Positions 1-12,800 of a stretch of 64,000 nucleotides of DNA are shown here, in pieces. Under the pieces are notes generated by a model. It saw only the letters and a list, made by a program, of their open reading frames with translations, had not been told where the DNA came from and did not search any database. The translations under genes were made by a program, and so were the position numbers. The DNA comes from Tetracladium setigerum. Taxonomy: Eukaryota > Ascomycota > Leotiomycetes > Helotiales. Position 1 is the stretch's first letter; the number at the start of each line of letters is the position of its first letter. The DNA lies in NCBI GenBank assembly GCA_031472005.1, contig PZJY01000001.1:4340001-4404000 (forward strand), read 5' to 3'.

Positions 1-2091
1 TCCCGCAAAATTACGAGCGAGAAAAGAGCTTTGAAACGACTAGCACTATTCCGAACTCTGCAGCTCAACCAGATATTTCCCCCCATGATACTGACTTCAC
101 TTCACTTGATGATCTGTTCTATGATACTGAAGATGAGGAGGCTCGCGAGCAGAAGAAAGTGCGAGAGAAGTATTTCAGTACGCCGCCTACACCAGGAGTG
201 ATCCACACGGGTATCGTGACACAAGGCAAATATATGGGCAAGGACAGCGAGTTTCCCCGTGCTGAACAGCCGCTAGCAGCAAGATGGCTCAGGGACTATA
301 GTCGCCATGCACCTCCACCTCCTGTTTCACGATTTGGATCCGACTTGACCGCGACATCAGCCATCTCTGGTCCGGGGTCATCTCTCAACACTCCAAAGAC
401 TGCCTTTTTTGATCATACACTTTGGAATTCTGCAAGTGAGCGCGAATATGCCATTGACGAGCATTTCAAGGCTAGCGTTGGTGAAAGGCGTCGCTTCCCC
501 GACTTATTCAAATATGGTATCCAATTCCGCCCAACTGAAAATGACAGTAACTTCTTTAGAAGTATCACCATCTCAAATATCCCTGCCAATATCGAGCTAC
601 GAGACATTCTTTCCAGAGTCCGCGGGGGCGTGGTCGTTAACTCAGTTATGTGCAACACCATACCTCTCGTGGGCACGACTACAGCATTTATTACCTTTCT
701 AGCGGACTCAGCTGTCACGAACTACATCAACCACACAAATATATACCCCCTGACATTTTTCCCTGACTCTTCTACCCTCCCTCAACCGCAATAATCGCTC
801 TCATTCAAACCCCACATTCTGCGATACCACTCACATCCCCTCGCACCCGTCTCGCACACGCTGTCTCCAACTCCACGACTTCCCCCTCTACGAATCTCTC
901 ACCTACCTCCAGAATATGCTCGCCGGTAACAATTTCCATCGTCGAAGCACACTCCTTGACATCTGGATGGATGAGAGCCGAACTGTGTATTTACACTTTT
1001 CGAGTGTCGCTGCCGCAGGGAGTGCATATGGGTGTTTGATCAGTTGGAGACAGTACAGAAATATGAGAGTTAATTTCTTGCCTGATCCGTGTGCGGGTGA
1101 TGTTTCGGAACTTCTTGAAGATATTAAGCCTGTGTCTAGGCTGAGAACTTCTTCTAGCTCTGGGTCAGGATCGGGCTCGGGATCAGAGGATCATTATGCG
1201 AGAGAGCGTGATTTGCAAAACCAGCGACGTTTGTCGGCTCAAGAGCAGGGTGGAAACGAGGTGGGACAACGGAGACAACTCGCTGCATTAACGGGACAGA
1301 AGGTTGAGATTTTGGCGATGGATGGGAAAGGAATTGGTGGTGCGAGTTGGGCAGATGAGGTCAATGAAGATTGCGAGATCAACCATCCTCTTGAGGGCAC
1401 AAGCTTGTCTTCCTCTTCCACAGAGGAATTGGAAGGCAGTATCAGTAACAACAACAACACCATCGAAAGTTCCACAGAACAGCAACCATCAGCTATCATC
1501 CTTCCAGATCTCAACCGTCTCATGTCTGACCCATCGCATAAAGTCTGGAAAGATCACAAACTCCCTACTGGTATTGAGGGAAGTAAATACAATATTCCTA
1601 TTCTGAATTCCGAAGATCGTGGACGCAGACTAACGAGAAGTATTTCTCCGCTATCTCACTCTCATTCTCAACCGGTTGATACTGGTGGTGGTGATGACGT
1701 GGCCAGCCACATTCCAAGAGAGATTGAACACCATCGTGCACATGTGGTGGTTGAAGGCGATAGACCTGCCAACTTCAAGCTCGACAATCGAGTGGATGAT
1801 GATGTGGTGAGATTTATGAGTGCGATTGAGAATAAGGAGAGGAGTTTTGAGGAGGAAGAGACGTCGTCGGGGAGCGATACTGTGGTGGACCTGGAGAAGA
1901 AGGAAAGTGCTATTGATGACGTTGAAATTGCACACGTCTCTTCTTCTGCTGCAGCTTCCTTTCCCTCTACTTCTCTTGTTGGGCAGCTAAAGGAGGCAGG
2001 TCTCAAAAAAGACGAGAAGGAAAACCCAGATGAGATCGACCTAGATTCTGACTCTGCATCTGATCTGGAGGAGGGTGAAGTCCCGGAGTGA
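1..2091 (+). CDS. Probable RNA-binding (RRM-like) protein, 5' partial, two apparent frame breaks
   Basis: The reading frame is open from the left edge, so the N-terminus lies outside the window. Two stretches look like degenerate RRM folds: one around 550-750 (strand-like SITISNIP, then TTTAFITF) and one around 845-1100 (TRCLQLHDFP, then RTVYLHFSSV, ending near FLPDPCAG). The C-terminal half is Ser/Glu/Asp-rich and disordered, ending in an acidic tail. The frame changes from phase 0 to 2 between about 765 and 795, and from 2 to 1 between about 800 and 850, with no plausible GT-AG intron. One missing base at each place, near C and T runs, restores a continuous product. The ATG at 916 is therefore internal and not a true start. 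The RRM assignment rests on pattern only; the exact family is not recognised. Confidence 0.55.
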
Positions 2092-2920
2092 AAAGACTCA
2101 TTCTTCTACATTCTCATCTATATGGTCATATGTGGGATATTTCATGGGAGAGCGGGTACGAAAAAGCATTATCAGAAGTCTGGGCAGCACTGGTCTTCAT
2201 AATGTCCAGCCTGTTTATTAAATAACCTACTTGCAATTTATGGCGTTGAAATTTGATATCACTGAGGATTGAACGGGCAAATTAGCATAGCGGTGCCACT
2301 GGAGGGAGCTGGGGAGAAGATGGTTTCCAGGATGATATTTACCCATTTAAATTTACATTAGCTAATGCTACGAGGATGAGAACTTTGAGGGGAGACATTG
2401 GAGATGATTCGATATATTCAAATATACTCAGTAGAGCGTGGAAAAGCAATAATATGGAATGCTTTTTACAACTAAGAATTTATTCTACTTGTGAAATGTG
2501 TTGTCTGAGATTGACTTTTCCGATGTTTGATTTAGCAGTCTTTTGAAGCTTCGTAGATTATCAATTTTGTAATTTCAATTGCAGAGGTATCCTGATATTG
2601 GGAGATGAGAGAGAGAAGAGGTGACGAGATCGAGATGCACCAGAAAATAAGCGAGAACTTGAAGTGGATGCATGCAGCAAATCTTGGCACAACCATCACC
2701 AAAAGACAAGGACAAGAACATCAAATTCACCTTAATATACCCTTCAAATACAAAATGAAACATCTAGATCTTCGAATAGAAGATATTTATCCAAGCAGCA
2801 CGCAACATGAGCTCAGGCATAGCCCCAAATCTTGACAGAGGGTCGATAAAAGCAAAATGAGATTTGATATGTCATTGATAAGGCAATTAAGCCGATTCCA
2901 CAACATATCAATTCAGCAAG
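2092..2920. other. Intergenic, nothing recognised
   Basis: AT-rich 3' flank of the RNA-binding protein gene. Only short random open frames are present, and no RNA gene or repeat was seen before the tRNA. Confidence 0.6.
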
Positions 2921-2992
2921 GTCCTGCTGGCGCAATGGTAGCGCGTGAGATTTCTACTCTCAAGGCTAAGAGTTCGAATCTCTTGTAGGACT
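2921..2992 (+). tRNA. tRNA-Arg (anticodon UCU)
   Basis: A full cloverleaf can be drawn. The acceptor stem is GTCCTGC with GTAGGAC (one G-T pair). The D arm is GCGC/GCGC around AATGGTA. The anticodon stem is TGAGA/TCTCA with loop TTTCTAC, which places anticodon TCT at 2953-2955 and decodes AGA. The T arm is AAGAG/CTCTT around TTCGAAT. There is no intron, and base 2992 is the discriminator T. The internal B box GTTCGAATC is intact. It is transcribed by RNA polymerase III independently of its neighbours. Confidence 0.93.
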
Positions 2993-3006
2993 TGATCCGA
3001 GTTATC

Positions 3007-3021
3007 TTTTTGCATTTTTTT
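3007..3021 (+). terminator. Pol III T-run terminator of the tRNA-Arg gene
   Basis: Runs of five and then seven T begin 15 bases after the tRNA end, as expected for RNA polymerase III termination. Confidence 0.7.
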
Positions 3022-4381
3022 GCTCACATTTTGTACAATCTTTGCACACATGCTCCTCTTTCTCTCTTTCTCTCTCACGCTAGAAAAAGTGTTCTGGAAT
3101 TGTTTGTGGATTGTTTTTCTTCTTTCTTTGTTGGATACGAGTGTGAGTAAGTGGGATGGATAGATGATTTCCCCTCCTCAAAATGCATCCTCAATCGACC
3201 AGGTTCCGAACAAGCAAGCATCTGTTCAAAGTTCTCTCATTTTCTGGATTGTATTTCGAAGAATTTATTTAACTTCATACATACAGGATGAATTATGCCT
3301 CGTCATTTTTGTCGCTATTTTTGATTTTGATGGGGATTCGGCGAAATAGAAATCAATTAATAGGGACGAAGAAACATCATTCTCTGAATTAACTGTTTGG
3401 TTTGGACTATTATTATATTCAGACTGCATAAAGCAAACGATGAATTCGATATATCTCTGTGTTCTCACAACGAAGTCTGCCCCAGAAGACAGAAAACAGA
3501 CCACCAACGGCGGTGTAGGAATTGTAGGAATTTCCATCATGGCTGTTCCAGATTACTACGGGGGGATATTTTCTCGTTTTTGGAGGTTTGTTTTGAGAGC
3601 TTGACGCTTGAACAGGGGGTGAAATCAATATGTTGAGTCTTGCCGGAAAGTTTTGTTTTAGAACGTGCTTTGGTTATTTGCTGCAAGGGGGGATCAATTG
3701 AGACGATTGCCTCCAAAAGCAAACTTTTTGATTTTTTAAAAGAAAACATTGGAGGAAGTCTTTGAATTTGAGAGACAAGGCTTTCTGTTTTGAGCTGTAA
3801 ATTTGGGGAAAAAAGCTGCTTCGGACGTGAGCGTGCTGCAAAGGGATGTGATAGAATTGGACCAGGCGAGAGATTCCATGGGCAAGGCAAGGAAGCCCTC
3901 AATGGACTTCCATCGGATAGACAATAGACAACTTGGAGACTTCTCCCATGCAGCTTTGCCATGCAGAATACCTTAACTCGTGCTTCCTGCAGATCTTGCT
4001 AGATCCATCCAGGTGACCTGGAAACCGTCCACACTAGCATTGAAATCCAGAACTCGTATATCCGAAGGTAATCAATCTCCCATCAAAAGAATGCAAAAAC
4101 GTCCAGCAGCCACAACACATCATCCCAAAATCCTCCCAAAAACCCATAACCAAGCCTCACAGTATTATCATATACCTCCGAAAAAGTGGTGTGTGAAAGA
4201 TCCTTGAATTTGAGTGCTTAAGCCGTAGCTCCCATGCTCAGCAAATCGCTGTCTCGCGGTTGTACACGCCCATCCATGCAAGAACTAGTAGTTTAAAATC
4301 CCAAGTTTGTTTGCGATTCCCGAAATTTTCTTCCACACTCCTCCCAGAAAACCCAAATTCCCCAACAACCCTTTTCCGGTT
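3022..4381. other. Intergenic, nothing convincing
   Basis: Starts with a CT-rich stretch near 3050-3080. A 141-codon minus-strand frame at 3537-3962 shows no domain, no signal peptide and no usable splice context, so it is not called. The right part is the 3' flank of RPS28. Confidence 0.5.
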
Positions 4382-4869
4382 TTAACGCAGTCTGCGGGCT
4401 TCACGTTCGGACTCGAGGAGGCAAAGGATGTCGTTCTCACGGACTGTGTGGCGGGTGCGAATTTATGATTAGCTTTTTTGTGTGTTTCGGGATGACCATG
4501 AATTTTGGACTTGCGCAGAGCAGAGCTTTGAAAGGTGGATGAATGGGCTGCCTGGAAAGCTAGATCGTTCGGATCGGATTTCACGTACCTGGGCCCTTGA
4601 CGTTGCGGATAATGCTTCTGGTGGTATCATCCATGAACTCGACACGGACTTGGGTGACACCTCCACGGGAACCTATTTTTCCAATCAATCAATCAGCACT
4701 TCTTCTTCTTCTTCTTCTTCTCATCCTCCCACCGCCTTCCCCCAAAAAAGACATATTTCATCATTTCCCCTCAATATTTCCACCCTCGAAGTCGCAGATT
4801 GAACGTACCGGTTCGGCCCAAAACACGGGTGACCTTCACGAGCTTGACGGGGACTTTGGAAGAATCCAT
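4382..4869 (-). CDS. RPS28: 40S ribosomal protein S28 (eS28), three exons
   Basis: A small ribosomal subunit protein of 68 residues, the normal length for fungal eS28. It spans three short exons (4809-4869, 4589-4672, 4382-4443) that no single open frame reveals. The product starts MDSSKVPVKLVKVTRVLGRT, continues through SRGGVTQVRVEF, and ends in the family C-terminus LLESEREARRLR. Donors are both GTACGT; acceptors are AAATAG and CACACAG. Exon lengths sum to 207 nt, an exact 69 codons. Intron 1 (136 bp) contains a CTT/GAA microsatellite. It is divergent from HIS1, whose start lies 713 bp away. Identification rests on near full-length recognition of a very conserved protein. Confidence 0.95.
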
Positions 4870-5582
4870 ATTTGCGATCTATTAAACATTCCCACCGCAG
4901 TTAGCGCCTGTTTTTGGCCCTTCCACTCGCTCCATTTTCGAGTCGGGAGATATTCAAACATCGTGGGGATTGCTCACTGGTTGAATGCGCGGGGATTCGT
5001 TGAGTTGAAGGGGTAGAGATTTTTGGTCGTTCGGCGTCGAAAAATGGGCGGCTGGCTTTCTTGGGATCGTGGAAATTTCGATGTGCGATTCTAGGGTTCG
5101 TTTAACTAGCGTGGATTTCTGGCCAGAAGTGAGCTAGTCCGGATTGGGTGGGTGGCATGAAAGCTTGGCAAAAGGTGGGGTGGAAGAGGAAAAGTGATTT
5201 TTGGATGGAGGAGCGAGAGGAGGAGACCGGCGGATGCCCTGCCTCTGACTGGTGAAGGCCCGTGGTCGCTGTGACTGGTTTTCCATGAAAGTGAGAGAGG
5301 TCCGATGTAGCAGCCATTTTTCGCATTTTCTCTTTGATTTCTGGTTAACACCCCACGTTCACCTTTTTATCCTCGTGGTTCTTTCTCATTTGATGTTACC
5401 AAGTGTCACAGCATCTTTACCCAGTGGTCCAATCCAATAATCAATCACATCGACGCATTTCCTCGGTCGACGCACCAGAAGGTCTCATACATTCATTCTA
5501 ACCCCGCTACGGAACGCTGCAGAAAAGAGGGAGGAGCATAAGGCGAACAACAAAGGAGATATCGCGCATTTGAGACCTAGCC
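4870..5582. promoter_or_regulatory. Divergent promoter region RPS28 / HIS1
   Basis: 713 bp separate the start codons of RPS28 (-) and HIS1 (+), so both promoters must lie here. No canonical TGACTCA Gcn4/CPC-1 site was seen, although TGACTGG occurs twice. Open frames inside are short and not conserved in appearance. Confidence 0.45.
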
Positions 5583-6868
5583 ATGGATCTCGTAAACCAG
5601 TAAGTCCACGGCAGATATCACAGTGTACCTCGACATGCCTCTTTTCGTCGAGAGTGACGGAGAAGGTGGCTCTGAAGTAGCCATAATGAATACCACTAAC
5701 AGCCCGTTAAGCTTAGAAGGGAGACTCCTGTTTGCTGTGCCCAAAAGTAAGTCAATCGATCTCTTCCTGCGCGTGCGGGGTTGATCTTTGGTCTTGTCAA
5801 ACAATTGCTAATCATGCACACATAGAGGGACGTCTATTGCAAGCCGCCCTTAACCTGCTCGAAGGTGCAGATATCCAATTCCGACGAGAGAACCGACTGG
5901 ATATTGCCCTGGTCAAGAACCTTCCAATCGCCCTGGTCTTCCTGCCCGCAGCCGATATTCCAACCTTTGTTGGCGAAGGACGAGTCGATTTGGGTATCAC
6001 TGGCCGAGACACCGTTGCCGAACATGCAGTGGGCGTTGAACAAGAGAGGAGGAGAAGAGCTGACTCCGGAAAGACAACACCTGTTGAGGAAGAAGCAGAA
6101 ATCGGCTGCGAGGAGGTTCTGGATTTGAGTTTCGGTGCTTGCAAGCTCCAAGTTCAAGTCCCAGAGAAGGGTCAATATGTGACTCCCAGCGATTTGATTG
6201 GAAAGAACATTGGCACAAGCTTTGTTCACCTCGCCGAGGATTTCTTTGCGAAGTTGGAAGCGGAGGCTGATCTTGCCAGCGGCAATGCAAATGGAGCTTC
6301 GACGAACAAGAAGTTGAGGACCAAGATCATTGAGTTGAGCGGTAGTGTGGAGGCTGCTTGCGCCTTGGGTGTTGCTGATGGAATTGTTGATCTTGTTGGT
6401 AAGTTACCTTCTCCAACTTGCAGACAACTGCTGATAATATTTAGAATCTGGGGAGACAATGAAGGCAGCTGGTCTCAAGGCCATCGAGACCGTCGTTTCA
6501 AGTACCGCAGTTCTTGTCAAGTCAAAGAATCCATCGAACCCCACCTTGGTTGAGCTCATCGCTTCCAGAATCCGAGGTGTTATCAGTAAGTAGTTCCCCA
6601 TCTTCTCACACACACTTACTGACAACCATCAGCCGCCCAGAAATACGTTCTTTGCCAATACAACATCGAGAGATCGAAGCTTTCGGAGGCTACAGTTATC
6701 ACACCCGGCAAGCGAGCACCTACCATTAACGCCTTGGAAGCCGAAGGATGGGTTGCAGTCAGCGTGATGGTCGAAAAGAAGGAAATCGCCATTGTAATGG
6801 ACAAGTTGTGTGAGATTGGAGCAACGGACATTTTGGTCCTGAAAATCTCAAACACAAGAGCTAGCTAG
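5583..6868 (+). CDS. HIS1: ATP phosphoribosyltransferase, first step of histidine synthesis
   Basis: Catalyses ATP + PRPP to phosphoribosyl-ATP, the committed and feedback-inhibited step of histidine synthesis. Five exons fit exactly: 5583-5599, 5703-5746, 5826-6398, 6445-6585 and 6633-6868, giving 1011 nt or 336 residues. The first exon codes only MDLVN plus two bases of a His codon. Recognisable family stretches are LLFAVPKKGRL, LVKNLPIALVFLPAADIPTF, GEGRVDLGITGRD, and ELSGSVEAACALGVADGIVD with the PRPP-site signature. The C-terminal part (QYNIERSKLSEATVITPGKR onward) is the regulatory ACT-like domain of long-form enzymes. The intron before 5703 ends in CACTAACAG. The 24-bp alternative at 5600-5624 is too short and breaks the known N-terminus. 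Confidence 0.96.
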
Positions 6869-8179
6869 CGGCTGAGTATGTAGTGAGGATCTAGGGAGGT
6901 GCTGAATACCCAGATGGAGCGCATTATTTCCTGCATTTAAAAAGGGTCTGAAAATTGGGATTCATTATGGATGGATGAATGAATGAATAGATAGAGAAAT
7001 AAAGGCATGATTTTGACAGAATGAGGGACCTTTGGAATGACGACAAGGCTGCGAGCTGCCATGTGCAAACATGTTGGACGTGAATAATTGTAACCGGACA
7101 AGTCTCCATTGGTCGAATGCTCCGTGATGTTGTGCCTGGATTTTGAGGGTTAGCGTGAAAATTCTTAGCGCAGAATTTCTTAGCGCCATTTCAAATTCCT
7201 ACAAATACTCCCTCTCGCTCCCTCCTTCCTCTTCTTTTTTTTTCTTCAGACGATCTTACTTGTACGTTCCTACCCCCAAACTTCAACACTCCCCTTTTCA
7301 GACAAAACGAACGGCCCTTCGCAACTGATACATCCGGCTAACACATTTCTTCCCCACCAACAGCATAGAATCTATTCTATAGTAAACGTCCTCTTCTGAG
7401 TCTCTCAAACGAGCTACAGAATCCATCTTGGACGATGATTCGATCCGCGATGCCCAAGAGTGAAACCTTTGCCCTCGCACTGTCTGCAAAGACGGCGGAC
7501 CGCACTCGTTGCGGTCTGTATAGAAGGTGGTGATGATCTTGACTTCTTTTGAGTTGGCTTCGGCTGCTTGGATTGAGTGGGTGTTGTTGGACGTCTGACA
7601 AGACCTCTTTTTTCATTACGAATTTGTGCCTGTTGGCATGGTCGTGAAGAAGGAAGATTTACCTTTCTTTTTCTCGCAGTTTTCCACAGAGCACAGCCTT
7701 GCCAAGGGCTATTGGAAAAGCAAGGATTTGCGTACTGCAGCTCACTCAGCCTTACGACTTTGAATTATCCGATTACGAGGCCCCTCCTGTATTATTATTG
7801 TCGAAACAGCACATGTGTTTCTATTGCGCCCCCTGGAAGCTTTTCCATCCGATTATTACTGTCGTTCCTCGTTTACCATTTATCCTTCACCTACCAGCAG
7901 AGATCAACCAACCTAACGCTTGCATGGCACTGCAGTTACGAATTTTTTTGCTGATTACTCGTTGCCCAATGACGTATCCTACCGAACAAGCCGTGCGACA
8001 CAGCCTTGTCCGCAACAATACGATCGAATACGCTATACTTCGATAGCCTTTCCCCTCCACACGAAACAAAATATCATAAAGAGCTACCAGACCTCATATT
8101 TCACATCTCCTGAACACAACACAAACTCAATTCACCGATTCCAGTTCCTGATCGATCACGAACACACAAACAAAACACA
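6869..8179. other. Intergenic, nothing recognised
   Basis: 3' flank of HIS1 followed by a CT-rich, probably 5'-untranslated, region upstream of the membrane protein gene at 8180. Open frames are short and of unusual composition. Confidence 0.55.
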
Positions 8180-8930
8180 ATGACCACTCCACCGTCTTCC
8201 CCACCCACCTCTCAACCTACCTCTCGCAATGCGTCCAGCACATCTCTTCCCTTTCCTGAAGCTCCAAAGGAGAATAGAGAGAGTACAATATCACGAGTAC
8301 GATTCCCTTCCCTTCCTCTTCTCTCCTTATCTACTCTCCACCACAATCAAGTTGGAGTACAACTAACACTGTGACCCTAATAAACAGGTTCTCATTACAC
8401 CCCTCACATTCCTCTCCTTCCTCATCTCCCTCTTCCTAATCGACACACACAACCATTCTCTCCGCGCATCTTCTTCGCCCTCCGCCGCACCTACCACAAC
8501 ATACGGCCGCGTTAAAAATCTCTTTCACGCTTTGGTATTCACACCTACTACTTCTTCCTCGTCCTCCTCCTCCTCAAAATCACCGGCTGGGAGTCCATAC
8601 GCCTATGTTCAGAACCCATTGACTGCGCAGGATGAAGGGGAGAAGAAGGTCAAGTTAGGTGTCGTAGGATCTACGGACTTTCAAACGAAAAAAATACAAG
8701 GTGGTGGAAGCGGAGGCAGTGGTGAGGGCAAGGGGGAAGAATGGCATTGGCATACGAAGCAAAAGACCATGATGAAGCGGGAGGTGGAGGATGCTTTTAG
8801 GATTCGGAAGTGGGTTGTGGTCGTCTTATTATTTGGCGGTGGGTGTGTTTTGGGATTGGGACTCGTGGTGGTTAAGGTGCTGGGAAGCTGGCTTTTGAAT
8901 GCTAAATTGAGTATGGGAGGGGATTGGTGA
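8180..8930 (+). CDS. Small fungal two-TM membrane protein, function unknown
   Basis: Two exons (8180-8296 and 8388-8930) join in phase 0 and give 219 residues. The intron has GTACGA as donor, an ACTAACAC branch-like site and AAACAG as acceptor. The N-terminus is Ser/Pro/Thr-rich and cytosolic-looking. A first hydrophobic helix opens exon 2 (VLITPLTFLSFLISLFLI). After a Ser- and Gly-rich loop, a second helix near the C-terminus (WVVVVLLFGGGCVLGLGLVV) ends about 20 residues before the stop. No enzymatic motif is seen. It resembles uncharacterised membrane proteins of filamentous ascomycetes; no function is claimed. Confidence 0.75.
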
Positions 8931-9846
8931 TGGAGGATTGGTATTTTGTCAATGGTGTTTGGATTGGGTACATGTGAAATAATTGGTCAAGGAGTTTATG
9001 GTAGGGGTTTTTTGTGTAGTGTATATATGTTTAAATTTGGAGTTGGGCATGGATACAATTTTGGGGGTTTTAAAATAAAGTCTCTGGAATTATAAAGATA
9101 CCTACGCCGGGCCTTTGTTGATAATGCCTGAGAATGTTTCCCTTATCTTGGATGACTTCATTATCTGAAACAATCTGTACAGTACAGTACGATACAGTAT
9201 AGTATCTGAGGCAGTGAGGAGAATGAGATCAGAAGAAACGAGTAACAATGATATCGTCAGGCGATCAAGGTGCAATTGATTGATACTTTATTTATTTCTG
9301 TTTTTTCAACAAACTTCTCAAATGTTGCACAAGGATTGGTAGCTATTGTTGCTTTTTATACAAAGTATATCTCTCGAGGTGGGGCGGGGCCAATCAGAAC
9401 TGGTTGTGAGCAGCCGTCTCTCACCTTTCACCCGCAAGGCTTTGCGCGTTGAAGAATCAACTCCATGGCGGCGACAAAATCTGGAACAACTTCTTTCCTT
9501 TGACCCTTTGAAAAGGTAGATATGTAAAGTACCATAATTGCCACAATCTGGGTATCCAATTCTCTAATCCTCACCTGTTGATTGATCATGCTGAAGTGGA
9601 TCGCAAGGGTGAAGAGAGCTCCGCTCAAGTCCTGATCGCAACTTTGCATGGGTCGCATCGTGAATTTCTACTTCACCTTTCTTTGCATGATTTCCTTGCC
9701 CGCCACTTTTCACTATCAAGCAAACACCTCTACCCCCCGCTCTCCTCTCACGTCCCTTCCTCTCCCTCCTCATGAATATCTCTCCATTACCCCCTTTTGC
9801 AAAGTCCTTTGCTAGCACCTTCGCATGAAAATTCAAATCTGCGAAG
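8931..9846. other. Intergenic, nothing recognised
   Basis: Contains a short GTACAGTACAGTACGATACAGTATAGTAT near-repeat at about 9177-9204. No gene or RNA was seen. Confidence 0.55.
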
Positions 9847-12800
9847 ATGTCTTTCGCTATGCTTCCTCCCCAGCTCCCAGCGTTCTCGCTGCGAGTCCAA
9901 CTTTATGCGCCGAACGCGTACGGATCGGAGGCCAAACCTATACGCTGCTTCCGCGTGGTTTCACATCCAGAAGCTACAGTCAGTGAATTTTGTCAAGAGG
10001 CTTCGCGCATTCACCAGGTCAACTACGGCCAGTAAGTCACTCCTCGTCCTTCTTGCGCAAACTCAATAGTTGCCCCCAGGCTGATCGCAGATCGTTCACA
10101 GACCAATTGCAATCAAGCGCTGTCAAGATGATCAAGGCTTCGATATCACACAGACCGATCTCTTGGGTAGCTTATTTGAGTCTATGAGCACCATACGAAT
10201 CATTCAAGCCTCTGCCTTTCCCAATATCCGCGACTCCGTCCCCCAACCTCTGCCCTACGATTCGACCCCACCTCAAGTTTGCTAGGCAGAAAGAGAGATC
10301 GGGAGGAGAGTACACATGCCAACGGCAGCGTTCCCTCGTCGAGTTCAAATTCCTACAAGCCCAACAAGCGCCAGCGCGTTTCCGATTTGGACCCGGATCA
10401 AGCCCTTCCCTCGCTCGAAGAAGAAGCAGCAGGAGTCGAGCAAGACCAGAATCACATCGTGCCAAATTCGCAAGAAAGCGTCATATTGGGAGACAACGAC
10501 TTTGGCCAAGTAAGCTCTACATTTCATCATGTCTTGGTCGCTGCTACGCCCTCTCCTCCTCCCTCCTTGAAGTCTGAGGGCTCTGCTGATACGTTCTCTT
10601 TCAAGCATACCGGGAAGAGACGCCATCTGCCAGAGGAAATACAAGAGTCTAGTCAAGAGAGGGGGGAGCGGAGATCGAAGAGTAGGAGTGTGGTTGCGAA
10701 TGGGTCTATGGAAACCGGTCGTTCTGCTACGAGGAAGTCGACTAGCCCACTCATTGTAGAACAGGCAGGTCTCACCAATGGCTTTACTTCCAGCGGTCGC
10801 AGGATACATGGTGGAATTTTGGCTTCTGGAAAGGTCAATGGCCATCACGCTGCGAGAGGCAACGAGAGTATATACGATCAGATTGTGAGTGGAGACGAGG
10901 GAGCTCTTTTCATGAGGACTAAGAAATCCCAAAAGAACAGCAGCCCACCCAACAACACCTTCAGCACCCCAACTCCCGCCCAACGTCGTTCTCGAGAAGC
11001 TTCGACCCCAAAACAGCTTGACCTTACACCCAACAGTACCAAGCAGGTTCAGATTCAAAGACAGAAGGAGGAGGAGGCCAATGAGGCCAAGAAAGCTCGA
11101 CTTGCTGCTGCAGAAGCGGCAGAGCAGCGCCAACGAGAAGCTGATGAGGCGAGAAGGATTGAAGAGGCGCGCCATGTCGCACAGGTGGAGGCAGAAAGGA
11201 TCAGAAATGAAGAGTTGAAGAGGATTGAAGCGGCAAGAATCACGAAGGAGAAGGAGAAGAAAGAGCGCGAGGCTGAAAAGCAACGCCAGGCGGAGAGAAT
11301 TGCGAGAGAGAAGAAAGAGCGCGAGGCTGAAAAGCAGCGCCTTGCCGAGGAACAGGCGGAAATTGAGAGATTGGCAGCGGAAAAGGCAAAGGCAGAACGT
11401 TTGGCTCGCGAGATGGCTGAGGAAGAACGTGTGAAGAGGGTAGATACCTCTCCACTCGAGGATAGACGGAGAACGAACAGCTCACCTCTTCTCTCACGAG
11501 CGGTATCGGGTGCCAGGGCGAAATCTCTCACGCCATTGATTCCCATTCCAAAGAAATCTTCGTTAAAGCCATCTTCTACCAACGGGTCTTCTCCTGCCCC
11601 ACGGAGACTCTCTTCTACTGGCGTTAGTATCGATGACAATATGCCAATGCCACCGACGATGTCAAAATCTCCCAGACGGGTTTCATTTATTGAAGGAGAT
11701 CTTCATGATACGCCTGCTAGATCTGATTCGAAAAATGGATCTCGACAGCCTAGCACTCCCTATCCGGCTGCCAGCCAGAGCAAGGGAAATGCTACCAAGC
11801 GCGTCATGCTAGATCTGGCACCTGTAAAGACGGTTCTCCACACTCCAATCTCAAGCAAAACAAGAAGCAAGAATATCACCACGTCTGCCCCCGTGGTTGC
11901 TGCTCCTAAGCTGAACGCTAGCAAAACAATCACGCCCGACATGGCGCTTTCCAAAAAGGCTATCATTCCTCAAACCACTAAACCACAGGCCCCACCCTCA
12001 TCATCCTCTGCAACCCGATCTGCCTCTGGTCCCATTCTTCCTCCAACTAGAGTTCAGACAAAGATTCTACCTCCTAGTCGTTCTTACAAGGATCCGAGCT
12101 CGGATCGCAGTTTCTCACCACAAGTTCCAGCGAAAGGTGGTAAGGTGATAACTCCTGTCATGCCGCCAGCTGTGAAGACCGCTATTGTTCCAACAGCTTC
12201 CCTTAGCGGGAAATCCATTTCTCCGCCCAGCTCAAAAGGTACGTTGGAGGCCGTTTTCGTTCTTCATCTACCTCCACATCAGATATATCTTTTGATTTTG
12301 AAACTAACAGATTTTTTGTAGTATCATATAGTTCGGTGACTGGAAGAGCCCCGGCTAAGAAAGCAGCCCCAGAACCCGAAGTGATTTCCTCTGACGAGGA
12401 GAGCGAGGAAGAATCGGAATCGGAAGATCCTGCTGTTGCCCAACAGGCAACCACGCCAACGCCCGAGAAGCGATCTTCTCTTCCACAGATTTCTCCGGTC
12501 AACAACACAAGTGAACCCGAAAAAGTCATGGTGATCGATTCTGACCCTGAATCACAAAGCGACGACGACGACAACGAAGAGCCTGACAATAATGTTGACA
12601 CTAACCCATCCCCTAGTCAACAATTATTGACTTCACCAAGTCCTTCGCCTGAGAAAATCTCAGAGAATGAGTATCAAGCAAATATCGAAACTCAAAGTAA
12701 CAACAGCTCGATCCGTGATAGTCGATCACCTGTTAGATACAACGAGCTATTCCAGCCCATCGACCAACACGACAATCCCTCATCACCTAAACTCGATCAA

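Noticed and set aside
3537..3962. 141-codon minus-strand frame
   Set aside because: No domain, no targeting signal and no supporting splice sites; likely chance.
5600..5624. 24-bp intron in HIS1
   Set aside because: Too short for splicing; the 103-bp intron ending at 5702 gives the known N-terminus.
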